Assembly (NCBI RefSeq): GCF_028473645.1
Contig: NZ_CP097269.1
Location: forward strand, 1,372,001-1,436,000
Direction of reading: 5' to 3'
DNA length: 64,000 nucleotides
Source: Acidovorax sp. GBBC 1281
Lineage (GTDB): Bacteria; Pseudomonadota; Gammaproteobacteria; Burkholderiales; Burkholderiaceae_C
The notes under the pieces are model-generated. The model did no database searches and had not been told where the DNA came from. It saw only the letters and a list, made by a program, of their open reading frames with translations. Positions 37,038 to 47,225 of the stretch are shown piece after piece. The position numbers were made by a program, and so were the translations under genes. The stretch's first letter is position 1, and each line of letters starts with the position of its first letter.

Positions 37038-40000
37038 TCAATTGTTTTTCATGTCTTGGTAGTTATTGATCTGGCGCCAACTTAGTCGGCCGACGGCCTC
37101 CGTGATACTGACAACTTGCGTGCTTGTACTGACACCGGATTGCCCAATGGTCGTGCTCCTCAAGGTGGTGGTTCTCCAGCCCCGACCGGTGCTGTCGAGT
37201 GGAGCCGGCGGGGTCTCGGATTCATTCACAAAGAACATGCTCGGTCCCAGCAGACCTACGGTCGATAGGTTGTATTTTCCTGACCCATCGCCAATATTGA
37301 CCACATAGGCATTGCTAGTTCCAAGCGTGGGGGAACAACTTCCAGTAACTCCAGCGGAGCCAGGAATGATTGTATTGAAAGTTGCAAAAAGATTGCCTTG
37401 GTCACCAATCGCGCTGATCAATTTTTCTCCAGTAACCGGCATATCAAAATACCAACCGGAACGTTGTGTCGCATCGGTATCCGACATGGCCCGGCCCCAT
37501 TTGAATGCACCAACCGTGATGACCCTCGTGCCGGTATTGATGGCGCCTTGTTTCAGCCGCGCCCGCCCACTGATGACACTTGCTGCGGCAGGAGAGTTGT
37601 CTGCAGTCGTAGTCCCGTTGTCGTAAACGGCATAGAAGCTGTTGGTTGCGGTCGATGTATTGTCCGCGGTTTCTAGATATTTCCCTGTGCCGAAGGTCAC
37701 ATAGAAGGTTTCCAGGCCGGATACCGCCGGTCCCGAGAATATGGCCGGTGCTGCAGTAATGGGTTGAATGGTATTGCTCGAATCTTTGGCAATATACAAG
37801 GGGTAGGGTACAGGCGACCCTGCAGTGCCCTTGTTGAATGCCGTCAATTTATTTATATTCCAATCACTGGTAGGCTGGTTTTTCGAAAAATCCAGTTTCC
37901 AGAGGTTGCCGTGAAAGTCGCCCATGTAGATTTGCGTGACTTCTCCAGCACTGCCCCAGAGCGGTTGAAAATTGGCAAGTCCGGTTGCTTTCCCTGCACT
38001 CAGCGTACTATCAATGGGCAAAGAGATCTTGAAATAGTTGGTTCCCAAGGTCCAAGAGGTCCCAGGCTGCTTGTCCAGTGCCAGCAAAAATAGGGCAGGC
38101 TGTCCAGTCGCGCTGAACACCCCATTGACGTCTGGCACATAGTTGTTAGCTCCGCTCGCCACCACTGCAAACCACCGATAGGTGCTGGTGCTGGAGCTTC
38201 CACTGGTTTTCAGTTTTAGTATCTGCGGCTTTCCAATCACCTGGCCCATGTCGGCGTCATCGGAACGCTTGAATTCCCACATGACGTTGGAGGCGGCAAA
38301 GGTGGAGGGGTCAGACACGTCCAATGCAAAAACCCCGGAGCCTCCACCCCCTGTTCCCGAAACCAGAACGGTTTTCCAGTCGGATGCTGTGCCATTGAAC
38401 GCCACTTGCGCCTCTCCCACGACTGGGGGGGCATCGACATAGCTTTGATGGTTGGTCACATAGCTGGTGTTTGTCAATGCCGAGAGCTTGGGACCCATCC
38501 AGCTGGGAATATAGGCAAACAATTCGTCGCCAGTGCCCGCGTTGAATGAATGTAGCATGCCGTCATTTGCCCCCGCAAAAACGGCCGGCGTGCGATTGAT
38601 ATAGTTATTACGGAAGGCGACATACCCAGCGCCGGAATAGGCTGCAGTAGGCGCACCTGAGTAAACGACGCTGGAATTGACGATGTCTCCAAGCAATGAG
38701 CTGCGCACCCGGAAAGGGTTTCCTTCCTTGGTTCGATCCCCTCTTAAAAAGCTGACACGCGCCGAACCTTGCCCATCTGAAGATGCGGTAGGTTCCGCTT
38801 TATTGAGATAGCCTTGCAAGGTGTTTTCAATGGTTAACCAAGTAAATGACGCCGCCACTGGATTGGCGTTCCCAGCGGTATTACCTACAAAAATCTTGCG
38901 ATTGGTTGCAGGCGAGGCCATTACCGATAGGCGGTCAGCGGCGCTCCAATTTTGAGAGCCCAGGCTAAGACTCGTACCAGAAACAGTCAGAGGTTCAGCG
39001 ACGACGTCTCCGCTCCAGTTGCTGGTATCAAACTTGGCAGAATAGACAACGCTTCCCGACGTGCTGCTGATAGTCGTGGAAGAGGCTGAGCTGCCTGCGA
39101 TGCTTCTGGCTTGGGTCGACGCCCTGCTGAAAATATCGTCAAAGGCTGAAAGGACACCACGTGCACTACTTTGAAGGTAGTAGGTGCCAGCCTCGCCAGG
39201 ATCATTTTGCTTTTGCCAGACATTGTTGTCGTTGGTGCCGTCTTGGCGCTTAAAAGGATTGCCATAGGTGTTGTACGGCCTGGCTGCAGCGTTGCTGGGA
39301 TCCGATTCGAAGCCGCCATACTTGGAGGCCATGAAAAACTGATTGGCAAAACGGCGTGTCGAGACGTTGTTTTGGTCCCCGTACTCGTTGACGTCGAAAA
39401 GGAACGTTTTGACTCGGAGTCCTGGGCGCTGTTTTGCGGGGGCAGCGGTCCAATCGGATCCACGAATGTCGTGCGTGTGAGACCAGTATGCCGACCCCAT
39501 GATCTGGCTGGTTTGAGTGCCACTCGGCACGCTACCGTTGGCCCCGTTGGGATTGCCAGTGGTTCGGGTCACATTTTGACCATCTTGATAGGTCGTTGCT
39601 TGATTCCGCTCAAAAGCTTGAACCGTGCTACGCCATGCATTGATGTTCGGAATATTATTTGCCAAATCAGGCGTTGGCAGCCTGTTTCCGTCATGGGTGT
39701 TAACGTCTCCAATAACAACAACATTGCTTTTCAAGCAAGAATAATCCGATGCGTTACTTCTGTTGTCATATGGGTCGGTCCAGGTTGAATAAACCGGATA
39801 GCCATCGTACATATCAGTTGAAATATTGCTCGTCGCAGCGGTGCTTGGCTGCAAGCCTTGCAGGTATCTGATCGTTTCGTAATGGAGTTCACCGACGGGG
39901 TCATATATTTTGTAGCGACCCGGCACAGGTCCGGTTCTGCCGAATTTGTTCAGATAATTAATGACGCCGCTGATGTTTGGAGTTTGACTGGTATTATTGT

Positions 40001-41459
40001 CGGGATTGGATAGGAATACTCCGTTGTTGGCATTCCATTCTGCATTGGGATTCCCGCCGTTTGGAGTATTGTCCTGTCCGGTGGTGCTGAAGGTTTTGCT
40101 GCCGACATATTTCATCGGTGCGCGAAGTACCCCGCCATAGCGGCCGTTGTTATAGCTTGCCGTCTGATCCATGAGATAACCAAAGGCAGCCAATCGCATC
40201 TGATCACTGTATTTTTGAATAACACCGGTTGGTTTGTAATTGCCGTTAGGATACTGCCTGCACAAATTGTATGCAGCACGCACATCCTGCAAAACGCCAG
40301 AGGTGGTATTGCAGACTTGGACGCGGGCATAGAAAAAGCCATCGCTGTTCAAGTTTGCGTTAACAGGCGGTGTCCACGATCCGCTGTAGTTTCTGTAGTA
40401 ACACTGCTTAGCAGTGCCGCTCTTCGGGTCGCCAAAGATGTCATTGGTACAAGCCACGCCATTCGATGCGGGAGCCACCTTCCAGTAATTCACACCATTG
40501 ACTTTGACTCCATACCAAACCTCTTTGGTGCCCGTAAAACTGCATGTGTTGTTTTCGGTGGCACACTGGGTGCTGCCATTGGGCAGGTTGGACGAGGAGT
40601 CGCTCACTGGCCCTACCGATGAATTGGTCGTTGGCGAGCCCAACTTATATGACGCCGGGCCTGTAGAGCAGTTTCCGGTGTTGGAGGTGCCAAAATAGAT
40701 TCGATTCAAGGTATTCGCTACCCATATATCGTTTCCATTGGCAGCTGTGATCATTGCTGTAGGTACAGCACCCCAATACGTCCCTGCACTTCCACCATCT
40801 TTTTGCAGTTGTTTGGCCGGAAAATTGCTGGTATTCCACATGCAGACCGGGTCCCCATTGGGAATGACTGCACGTTGAAGTATGGTCAGGGAAGAGCTGG
40901 TAGTGGCTGTATCAATGTATCGATCACCGCCTGACAATGCCAGGCGGAGCATATCAATGGCTGAACTGCTGGCCCAGTTCAAAAAATTACCGCTGAAGGC
41001 ATTGGTGCACTTTCGTGCGGTTGCAGCACCGCTGCGATCGAAACGCTTGTAGTCTGCTGCAGTCAAGCCACTGGCAGGGGTTTCAGCTGGGGAGTCATTA
41101 TAAGTATAACAACTTTCCGCATCGTAATATCCCAAATATTCTTGCAGATTGGAATAGGTGTTGTCTGTAGTGCCACCCGATGGGTATTGGGAGCCCACTG
41201 TTGGATATTCAACCGATAAAGCCAGTGCCAAGGTGGGCTTATCCACCGCAGCTGCTGCATACAAAGGGTCTGCGGAAATGTTGATTGCAGGTATGGCCGG
41301 CGCAGTGCCTGCGCTGAGTGCAACAAATGAAATGGTGGCCATGATAGGCACGGCTGCCAACGCAATCCATTTCGCAGAAGACGAACTTTTAATGCTCTCT
41401 TTGAATTCTGCAATGATTTTCATTGCCGTCGCAGGCCTGGGGGAAACAGAGTTATTCAT
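37038..41459 (-). CDS. pilY1: type IV pilus tip adhesin/biogenesis factor PilY1
   Basis: A 1473-residue exported protein with a long signal region (hydrophobic part about 31-52). GAGG precedes the ATG. The N-terminal half is low in recognised motifs; [16 protein letters not shown] near residue 585 is a PilY1/PilC family block. The C-terminal beta-propeller has [40 protein letters not shown] and [15 protein letters not shown]. PilY1 promotes pilus extension and adhesion and caps the minor-pilin complex. The acidic Ca2+ loop that normally precedes the last motif is not visible (residues about 1155-1172). Sampled lines have 40-53 percent GC. Confidence 0.95.
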   Translation of the reverse strand: MNNSVSPRPATAMKIIAEFKESIKSSSSAKWIALAAVPIMATISFVALSAGTAPAIPAINISADPLYAAAAVDKPTLALALSVEYPTVGSQYPSGGTTDNTYSNLQEYLGYYDAESCYTYNDSPAETPASGLTAADYKRFDRSGAATARKCTNAFSGNFLNWASSSAIDMLRLALSGGDRYIDTATTSSSLTILQRAVIPNGDPVCMWNTSNFPAKQLQKDGGSAGTYWGAVPTAMITAANGNDIWVANTLNRIYFGTSNTGNCSTGPASYKLGSPTTNSSVGPVSDSSSNLPNGSTQCATENNTCSFTGTKEVWYGVKVNGVNYWKVAPASNGVACTNDIFGDPKSGTAKQCYYRNYSGSWTPPVNANLNSDGFFYARVQVCNTTSGVLQDVRAAYNLCRQYPNGNYKPTGVIQKYSDQMRLAAFGYLMDQTASYNNGRYGGVLRAPMKYVGSKTFSTTGQDNTPNGGNPNAEWNANNGVFLSNPDNNTSQTPNISGVINYLNKFGRTGPVPGRYKIYDPVGELHYETIRYLQGLQPSTAATSNISTDMYDGYPVYSTWTDPYDNRSNASDYSCLKSNVVVIGDVNTHDGNRLPTPDLANNIPNINAWRSTVQAFERNQATTYQDGQNVTRTTGNPNGANGSVPSGTQTSQIMGSAYWSHTHDIRGSDWTAAPAKQRPGLRVKTFLFDVNEYGDQNNVSTRRFANQFFMASKYGGFESDPSNAAARPYNTYGNPFKRQDGTNDNNVWQKQNDPGEAGTYYLQSSARGVLSAFDDIFSRASTQARSIAGSSASSTTISSTSGSVVYSAKFDTSNWSGDVVAEPLTVSGTSLSLGSQNWSAADRLSVMASPATNRKIFVGNTAGNANPVAASFTWLTIENTLQGYLNKAEPTASSDGQGSARVSFLRGDRTKEGNPFRVRSSLLGDIVNSSVVYSGAPTAAYSGAGYVAFRNNYINRTPAVFAGANDGMLHSFNAGTGDELFAYIPSWMGPKLSALTNTSYVTNHQSYVDAPPVVGEAQVAFNGTASDWKTVLVSGTGGGGSGVFALDVSDPSTFAASNVMWEFKRSDDADMGQVIGKPQILKLKTSGSSSTSTYRWFAVVASGANNYVPDVNGVFSATGQPALFLLALDKQPGTSWTLGTNYFKISLPIDSTLSAGKATGLANFQPLWGSAGEVTQIYMGDFHGNLWKLDFSKNQPTSDWNINKLTAFNKGTAGSPVPYPLYIAKDSSNTIQPITAAPAIFSGPAVSGLETFYVTFGTGKYLETADNTSTATNSFYAVYDNGTTTADNSPAAASVISGRARLKQGAINTGTRVITVGAFKWGRAMSDTDATQRSGWYFDMPVTGEKLISAIGDQGNLFATFNTIIPGSAGVTGSCSPTLGTSNAYVVNIGDGSGKYNLSTVGLLGPSMFFVNESETPPAPLDSTGRGWRTTTLRSTTIGQSGVSTSTQVVSITEAVGRLSWRQINNYQDMKNN

Positions 41460-41469
41460 ATAGGCCTCT

Positions 41470-42108
41470 TCAATTTCTGAAAATCACTTGCGATACGGTC
41501 TGGGTGTCCGCATTCGGGCCAAACCCCATGGCAGTTATTCTGTAGATATATTTGACGTCTTTTGGATCTTTGGTGCGGGACATGGAGGGATCCGGGATGG
41601 GCTCTATGACATAGCGGGGAGGCTGTGCGGGTTGAATTCCTGCATTGCCTGAGGGAAATGTCCGTCCTGTATAAGTCCCGAATACCGTCGTCGGGGCATT
41701 GTTTGCTGTAATCGTGAAGTCCACGGCCAACCAAGCCGGCTTGCCTGTGGCGTTGAGAGCGCACAGACCGATTGTGTTTCCAGATGTTCCGCAGTCTTGG
41801 ACAAATTGCGAGATATCTGTGCTGCCTCGTTTGAAGATGCTGTTTCTTTTTGTGGAAGAACTGGCTGGTTGTCCCAGAATGTCGAATTCTGCGTCCATCA
41901 AGGCAGCTTCGGTGGATTGCCAGGCGATTTGAGTATCCCGATCATTTCGAGTGCCACGCTCCGCCATCATCGATATCTGCACTCCTGATATTCCCAATAT
42001 GGAGACAATCACCAACAACAGCATCACTACAATTAATGACGCTCCTCGTTCTTTTGAAGCTCGAGGTAACACTGTGAATTTCACAGATAAATCTTGGAAT
42101 TTCAGCAT
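41470..42108 (-). CDS. pilX: type IV pilus minor pilin PilX
   Basis: A 212-residue protein starting 1 base after the pilW stop. The leader ends RG-ASLIVVMLLLVIVSIL, with valine rather than Glu at +5, as in PilX/GspK-type pilins. A family block QIAWQSTEAALMDAEFDIL follows the helix. The ending YIYRITAMGFGPNADTQTVSQV is typical PilX. The reading frame is open 32 codons further up but overlaps pilW, so the ATG at 42108 is preferred. Ten bases separate it from pilY1. Confidence 0.9.
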   Translation of the reverse strand: MLKFQDLSVKFTVLPRASKERGASLIVVMLLLVIVSILGISGVQISMMAERGTRNDRDTQIAWQSTEAALMDAEFDILGQPASSSTKRNSIFKRGSTDISQFVQDCGTSGNTIGLCALNATGKPAWLAVDFTITANNAPTTVFGTYTGRTFPSGNAGIQPAQPPRYVIEPIPDPSMSRTKDPKDVKYIYRITAMGFGPNADTQTVSQVIFRN

Positions 42109-42109
42109 G

Positions 42110-43141
42110 CTAATTGTCTTGTTGATAGTTGCGCAGGTGTACCGTGAAGGTAACGGTTTGCCGCAATCTTCCATCGGATGACGTGAAAACGGTGCCTGGA
42201 TCATTGCTCGCGTCTGCCAGACCGCTGCCTATTGCGCCAGAACTGGAGCCTTTGGCGATACCCAGCGGATAGAGGGTTTGAGAGCTCTTGTCAATAGCCG
42301 AGCCACTGGGACCTCTGATAACCATGCCGATGCGCAGGCTCCTGACGCGCCTCCAATTGGAATAGCTGACGGCCGCATTTGACGTGTTGGTGATCTGGTC
42401 GGCCCTTAAATAACGCTCAGGCCCATTTTCTGGCGAACTTGCTGCACTGGCCGGCAAAGTGGCATTGTTTGGACCGATGCCATCAACCCCGTAAAGCACT
42501 TGAAAGTTTTCCACTCCCCTGATCAAAGGCTCCGCTTCCAGAGAACCGGTTGAACCGATATGGGTGCACATGAGAGACGGCTCACCGTCTTGTCCAACAC
42601 CAACGTGCAATATACTCAATATGCGGTCGTATCGATCAACGGGCACTGCTGTCGGTGCCACACCCATGCAATCAATCATGGTTTGATCAGAAGTGGTCGC
42701 TGTTGGCACGAGCTGACTGGTTTGATTTCTTAGCACCAAAATATCGCTGCCTGCTCCCACCGCAGAACCCCAGTTGGAGCTTTCATCCCACGCGTTGGTT
42801 TCACTGCGTTTTTGATTATTAATCCCGTAAACATTTGGTGGTGGATTTGATTCGATTCCGGCTGTACTGTTGGGTACTGGGGTCGCAGCATCTCTCACGT
42901 CCTTGTATCCCGCCTGTACCCCTAAGCGCTGAATAAGATCGACAGCAAATCTACCGTTATCTCGGAGTTGTGAGGCGGCATCGACGCTGCTGAAGCCCTG
43001 CCTGGATACCACCAATGCGGCCACCGCTGCCAGTACAATCAGCAGGCTGATGACCATTGCTACCATCAGTTCGATAAGGGTCAAGCCCTTTTGTCGATGT
43101 TTGGCGGCTAAATAATTCCGCATGAAATCATTCTTTTTCAT
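42110..43141 (-). CDS. pilW: type IV pilus minor pilin PilW
   Basis: A 343-residue pilin. The leader is cut at KG-LTLIELMVAMVISLLIV (Gly19, Glu24 as +5). Downstream are the PilW features SVDAASQLRDNGRFAVDLIQR and NWRRVRSLRIGMVIRGPSG. The start overlaps the pilV end in an ATGA-type junction. It acts with PilV, PilX and PilE in priming the pilus tip. Confidence 0.93.
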   Translation of the reverse strand: MKKNDFMRNYLAAKHRQKGLTLIELMVAMVISLLIVLAAVAALVVSRQGFSSVDAASQLRDNGRFAVDLIQRLGVQAGYKDVRDAATPVPNSTAGIESNPPPNVYGINNQKRSETNAWDESSNWGSAVGAGSDILVLRNQTSQLVPTATTSDQTMIDCMGVAPTAVPVDRYDRILSILHVGVGQDGEPSLMCTHIGSTGSLEAEPLIRGVENFQVLYGVDGIGPNNATLPASAASSPENGPERYLRADQITNTSNAAVSYSNWRRVRSLRIGMVIRGPSGSAIDKSSQTLYPLGIAKGSSSGAIGSGLADASNDPGTVFTSSDGRLRQTVTFTVHLRNYQQDN

Positions 43142-43815
43142 ATCGAACTGGCGTTGCCACTGGTCACTGGAAAAATAATATAGGGAACGCTTGTTGAACT
43201 ACTTGCCTGCTCAAGCAAGTCGCTCCCAGTTTTGCTTCTGTCGGTAGAATTACGGGTCCAGCCAATCTTTATGACGGCAATCTCATTTGAATTTGTTCCG
43301 GCAGGAGGACATGCCCATCGAGGAATACCGTTGCTGTCGTATGGAGCACTGTCAAAACAGATAACCACACGGGCTCCAGGCAGAGTGTTGTCTACCCTGG
43401 CGAGCCAATCCGTCATTTCTGCGTTGGCAATATCAGTTGCGGACGTGCAACCTGTGGCCGCATTGCCCACGCTCAGGCAATACGATGGAGTGGCTGGGAC
43501 CATGGAGCCGCTAGAGAGAGATACCAGATACGGGTTGTCAGCAGTTGCCGTCTTGACGCCGACTTCTTTGTTGCCCCGCATCATTTCGGCCAGTTCCCTC
43601 GCCAACATCGCAGCTTGTGCTTGCAATCGAGCCTCTCTGTTCGACTGCAGTGCAAAAGCCTGCATGCCAACCAAGCCCAGCATGCCGAAAGACAGCACCA
43701 TGATCGCGACCAGGACTTCAACCAAGGTAAAGCCTAGAGATTGCCTGATGGGTCGTGGACGGGAAGGGGTTTTGGCGGCCAGCCTGGGCGTTGGTAACAG
43801 GGCAGGGAATGTCAT
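43138..43815 (-). CDS. pilV: type IV pilus modification/minor pilin PilV
   Basis: A 225-residue pilin, first gene of the operon. A long 28-residue basic/Pro-rich leader is cut at LG-FTLVEVLVAIMVLSFGMLG, the PilV signature, with Glu at +5. NREARLQAQAAMLARELAEMMRGN follows, also typical. Cysteines at CLSVGNAATGC and ICFDSAP/CPPAG are likely disulfide partners. It diverges from ribD across a 137-base gap that must hold both promoters. Confidence 0.93.
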   Translation of the reverse strand: MTFPALLPTPRLAAKTPSRPRPIRQSLGFTLVEVLVAIMVLSFGMLGLVGMQAFALQSNREARLQAQAAMLARELAEMMRGNKEVGVKTATADNPYLVSLSSGSMVPATPSYCLSVGNAATGCTSATDIANAEMTDWLARVDNTLPGARVVICFDSAPYDSNGIPRWACPPAGTNSNEIAVIKIGWTRNSTDRSKTGSDLLEQASSSTSVPYIIFPVTSGNASSI

Positions 43816-43952
43816 GTGCGAATGTTACGGAGGTCTCCTCCAGTTCACCCACCCCTCCTGTGCCGTTGGCTCCATAAGGCTGACCGTTTGGCGGCAGAAT
43901 GGGCGGCTGCCCGCCAACCGTGGCATCCAAGACTGGAGTTTTCTCAGGCCGT

Positions 43953-45065
43953 ATGAACAAGTCAGCAGAGTCAAATTTCATGAGGAGGGCGTTGGAGCTG
44001 GCGCAGCAAGGCCTCTTTCGTACCTCGCCCAATCCACGAGTCGGCTGCGTGATCGTCAATGCTTCTGGCACGGTGCTGGGCGAAGGATCTACACAGCCGG
44101 CAGGTCAGGCGCACGCTGAAATCATGGCGCTGCGCGATGCCCATGGGCGTGGGTTGTCGGTAGAAGGGGCTACTGCCTATGTCACTTTGGAGCCCTGTTC
44201 GCATCATGGGAGAACCGGTCCGTGCTGCGATGCTTTGGCTGACGCGGGATTGAGCAAGGTGTTTGCCTCTATCACCGATCCCAATCCCATGGTGGCGGGG
44301 CAAGGGGTGAGCAGATTGCGCGGGCGTGGCGTGGAAGTAGACGTGGGCCTTGAATCGCAAGCATCCCGCGAGTTAAACCTGGGCTTTTTCAGCCGCATGA
44401 TCCGCCGACGCCCCTGGGTTCGCATGAAGGCAGCTGCCTCTCTGGATGGCTTGACGGCCTTGCATGGAGGTGAAAGCCAATGGATCACGTCGCCCTTGGC
44501 GCGCTCCGATGGCCATGCCTGGCGTGCGCGGGCGTGTGCGGTGTTGACTGGCATCGGCACCGTTCTGGCGGATGATCCACGGCTGGATGTCCGGGAGGTC
44601 GAGACTCCTCGCCAACCTGACCTGATTTTGTTGGACAGTCAGTTGAGGGTGCCATTGCACGCGGCCATTTTCAAAGCCGGGCGCCGGGTTTTTATTTACA
44701 CGGCCATCCAAAACCCTGAAAAGGAGGCGTTACTCGCTTCACGCGGTGTCACCGTGCTGCATTTGCCCAATGCGGAAGGGCACATCGACCTGGCTGCCCT
44801 GATGTTGGATCTGGGTCGCCTGCAAATGAATGAAGTGCATGTGGAAGCGGGCAGCCAGTTGAATGGCGCGTTACTGCAAGCGGGGTTGGTGGACGATGTG
44901 CTGCTTTATCTGGCCCCTAAATTGTTGGGGCCTGGATTGGGCATTGCGCACCGGGTGGCATTGTCCAAGCTATCCGACGGAACCGACATGGCATTCCAAT
45001 CGGTCGAGATGGTCGGCCCGGACCTGCGCGTGGTCGCGCGGCTGTCCGGCCACGCTGATTTTTAA
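43953..45065 (+). CDS. ribD: riboflavin biosynthesis deaminase/reductase RibD
   Basis: RibD (370 residues) is bifunctional: pyrimidine deaminase, then reductase, in riboflavin synthesis. The deaminase zinc site is HAEIMAL and PCSHHGRTGPCCDAL. The reductase domain starts near 150 (RRPWVRMKAAASLDGLTAL) and contains GIGTVLADDPRLDVR and EAGSQLNGALLQAGLVDD. Start chosen at MNKSAES; upstream frame extension has no ribosome site. I see no FMN riboswitch in front of it. Its codon use is less GC-rich than that of most plus-strand genes here. Confidence 0.96.
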   Translation: MNKSAESNFMRRALELAQQGLFRTSPNPRVGCVIVNASGTVLGEGSTQPAGQAHAEIMALRDAHGRGLSVEGATAYVTLEPCSHHGRTGPCCDALADAGLSKVFASITDPNPMVAGQGVSRLRGRGVEVDVGLESQASRELNLGFFSRMIRRRPWVRMKAAASLDGLTALHGGESQWITSPLARSDGHAWRARACAVLTGIGTVLADDPRLDVREVETPRQPDLILLDSQLRVPLHAAIFKAGRRVFIYTAIQNPEKEALLASRGVTVLHLPNAEGHIDLAALMLDLGRLQMNEVHVEAGSQLNGALLQAGLVDDVLLYLAPKLLGPGLGIAHRVALSKLSDGTDMAFQSVEMVGPDLRVVARLSGHADF

Positions 45066-45096
45066 GACCCAATTTTCGCCTCGGCTTTTTGAAAGC

Positions 45097-45372
45097 TCAT
45101 GGCTTGGCATATCCAAGACACGCCCCGGCGTTCGGTCGCCCTTTGCATTCTCTGTACAGCCTGCGATCGCGTTCGGCAGTCGACTCTTCGGAGGCGCTGC
45201 GCGGGGTGGTCGTTTTCAGCTTGACCGTGTTCTTTCTTTTGTTGCCCTGCGCTGAATTCGAAGCATGGGTTGTTGTCGCTGCATGGGCCTCAAGCGTATT
45301 CATGCTGAGTGAGACCCCGGCGCAAAGCATGAAGGCAACTTCCGCAAGGCATTTGGCAGTTCGAGTGGGCAT
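45097..45372 (-). CDS. small exported hypothetical protein, 91 residues
   Basis: Starts MPTRTAKCLAEVAFMLCAGVSL, a Sec signal peptide cut near residue 31 (EAHA). The mature part is basic (NKRKNTVKLKTTTPRSA) and ends with ERDRRLYRECKGRPNAGACLGYAK, a two-cysteine tail that I have seen in other Comamonadaceae hypotheticals of this size. Function unknown. It is convergent with ribD, 31 bases apart, and has AGGGAGG-type purines ahead of its ATG. Confidence 0.7.
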   Translation of the reverse strand: MPTRTAKCLAEVAFMLCAGVSLSMNTLEAHAATTTHASNSAQGNKRKNTVKLKTTTPRSASEESTAERDRRLYRECKGRPNAGACLGYAKP

Positions 45373-45470
45373 GTGTTCCTCCCTGGGATTTTGATTTCAG
45401 GATATTGTGGCGCAAGAGCATGGTGGAAGCCGCTACGATGCCCCCTGATCTTTTTTCCCTGGAAGTTTCG

Positions 45471-46631
45471 ATGCGCGCTACCGTCATTCACCTTGAAGAA
45501 TCCAAAATCCGTGAAGTGGCCAATGCGGGAATGGGACGCAGCGATGTGCTCGCTTTCTGGTTCGGCGAAAGCGATGAGGTCACCCCTGAGCCTGTGCGGC
45601 AGGCGGCCATGGAATCTCTTGGGCGGGGAGAAACCTTCTACTCACATAACCTGGGGCTACCCGAGCTGCGCAGCGCGATCGCCTCGTACACGAGCGCATT
45701 GCATGGGCCGATCGCTGCAGACCGGGTGGCTGTGACCTCGGGCGGGGTGAACGGGCTGATGCTGTCCATGCAGACGTTGCTCGATCCTGGCGACGAGGTG
45801 GTGGCGGTGACGCCGGTGTGGCCCAACCTGACGGCGCAGCCACAAATCATGGGTGCGCGGCTGCGATGCATTCCGTTGCGGCCTCAGCCGGGGGGCGCAT
45901 GGGTGTTGGACATGGATGCGCTGTTGGCTGCCATCACCCCCTCCACGCGTTTGCTGATCGTGAATGCACCCAACAATCCCACGGGCTGGACGCTCACGCG
46001 CGACGAGCAGCAGCAAATCATTCAGCATTGCCGTACAACGGGCACGTGGATACTGGCCGACGAGGTGTACGAGCGGCTCTATTACGACGATCTGTCCAAC
46101 TCGGTGTGCGCGCCCAGCTTTCTGGATCTGGCAGAGGCTGAGGACCGATTGGTCGTGGTGCAGAGCTTTTCCAAAAGCTTCCTCATGACGGGCTGGCGTC
46201 TGGGTTGGCTGGTCATGCCGGCGGAAATGACCCATCACATGGGCAAGCTCATCGAGTTCAATACCTCGTGCACCAGTGTCTTCACCCAGCGGGCGGGAAT
46301 TGCGGCTTTGCAGCATGCGTCAGAAATCACGCCCCGTGTCGTCTCTCATCTTCAGGTGTGCAGGGATGCGTTGCTTCCCTTGCTGCAGGCGCTGCCGGGC
46401 ATTGAGGTCGCCAGTCCGCGTGCCGGCATGTATGCGTTCTTTCGGCTGCCCGGCCAGGGCGACTCTCTGGATTTGGCCAAGCGGTTGGTGCGGGAAGCCG
46501 GTTTGGGGTTGGCACCGGGCAACGCGTTCGGTCTGGAGGCGCAAGGATGGTTGCGTTGGTGCTTCGCTTCCCGCGATCCTGAGCGGTTGGTGCAAGGGGT
46601 GCAACGGCTCAAAACATGGCTCGGGGTATAA
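45471..46631 (+). CDS. class I/II PLP-dependent aminotransferase
   Basis: A 386-residue fold-type I aminotransferase. The cofactor and substrate blocks are [29 protein letters not shown] and the PLP lysine in [18 protein letters not shown] near residue 235. Substrate is not clear from sequence; it resembles the aspartate/aromatic family. I prefer the ATG preceded by GGAAG; an ATG 33 bases upstream is an alternative. Its final codons overlap the -10 element of the rpsO promoter. Confidence 0.86.
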   Translation: MRATVIHLEESKIREVANAGMGRSDVLAFWFGESDEVTPEPVRQAAMESLGRGETFYSHNLGLPELRSAIASYTSALHGPIAADRVAVTSGGVNGLMLSMQTLLDPGDEVVAVTPVWPNLTAQPQIMGARLRCIPLRPQPGGAWVLDMDALLAAITPSTRLLIVNAPNNPTGWTLTRDEQQQIIQHCRTTGTWILADEVYERLYYDDLSNSVCAPSFLDLAEAEDRLVVVQSFSKSFLMTGWRLGWLVMPAEMTHHMGKLIEFNTSCTSVFTQRAGIAALQHASEITPRVVSHLQVCRDALLPLLQALPGIEVASPRAGMYAFFRLPGQGDSLDLAKRLVREAGLGLAPGNAFGLEAQGWLRWCFASRDPERLVQGVQRLKTWLGV

Positions 46632-46632
46632 T
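46627..46632 (+). promoter_or_regulatory. -10 element of the rpsO promoter
   Basis: A perfect TATAAT overlaps the stop of the aminotransferase gene and is followed by CGCCGAG. The same TATAATCGCCG string occurs at the rpsF promoter. A -35 is not obvious. It lies 120 bases before the rpsO start. Confidence 0.6.
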
Positions 46633-46752
46633 CGCCGAGTTTTGCATGGTGCAAGACGCACGCTTGTGGCCATTCCAGCCGCTTGCGCAAGTAAGACAGG
46701 GGCAGGGCAGCCATGCGCTGCAATCACCGGCCCCGCAATTCAAGGAAAACCA

Positions 46753-47019
46753 ATGATCGCATCCTCTATCAAGGCCGAAGTCGTCAAGGCCAACGCCCGT
46801 GCTGCCAACGATACCGGTAGCCCGGAAGTTCAAGTGGCCCTTCTGACGGCCCGTATCAATGAACTGACCCCTCACTTCAAGACCCATGCCAAGGATCACC
46901 ACGGTCGCCGTGGCCTGCTGCGCATGGTGAGCCGCCGCCGCAAGCTGCTGGACTACCTGAAGGCGAAGGATGCTGAGCGTTATACGGCATTGATCGCCAA
47001 GCTGGGTCTGCGCAAGTAA
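46753..47019 (+). CDS. rpsO: 30S ribosomal protein S15
   Basis: S15 (88 residues) nucleates the platform of the small subunit. Conserved residues include [43 protein letters not shown] and [17 protein letters not shown] precedes the ATG. It is followed by a good terminator and then pnp, the classic rpsO-pnp pair. Confidence 0.98.
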   Translation: MIASSIKAEVVKANARAANDTGSPEVQVALLTARINELTPHFKTHAKDHHGRRGLLRMVSRRRKLLDYLKAKDAERYTALIAKLGLRK

Positions 47020-47035
47020 GCGCATTCGCATGCCG

Positions 47036-47072
47036 AAACGCCTGGGTTAGCACGCTAGCTCAGGCGTTTTTT
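47036..47072 (+). terminator. terminator after rpsO
   Basis: AAACGCCTG at 47036-47044 pairs with CAGGCGTTT at 47061-47069, followed by T residues. The inner loop itself contains a small dyad (TTAGC-ACGC-TAGCT-like). It lies 16 bases after the rpsO stop; some read-through into pnp is expected from the usual organisation. Confidence 0.8.
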
Positions 47073-47105
47073 ACTTCGGAGTCGCAAAACAGAGCGAAGC
47101 TGTGT

Positions 47106-47155
47106 CATTCCAATGGCCTTGTTCCATCGAGGAAAAGGGCAGGGTCACTGGAATG
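47106..47155 (+). promoter_or_regulatory. long-range stem in the pnp leader
   Basis: CATTCCAATG (47106-47115) can pair with CACTGGAATG (47146-47155) with one mismatch in ten, giving a long hairpin 70 bases before pnp. In E. coli the pnp leader hairpin is cut by RNase III and used for autocontrol by PNPase. A similar role here is inferred from position. Confidence 0.4.
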
Positions 47156-47225
47156 GCATCGTGTTCTGAATCGCACTCCTTTGCAGGCTGGTTCTGTGTA
47201 GCCAGCGATTAAAAATGGAGCAAAC

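Noticed and set aside
43816..43952. FMN riboswitch before ribD
   Set aside because: None of the conserved blocks of the FMN aptamer can be seen, and the gap is short and shared with the pilV promoter.
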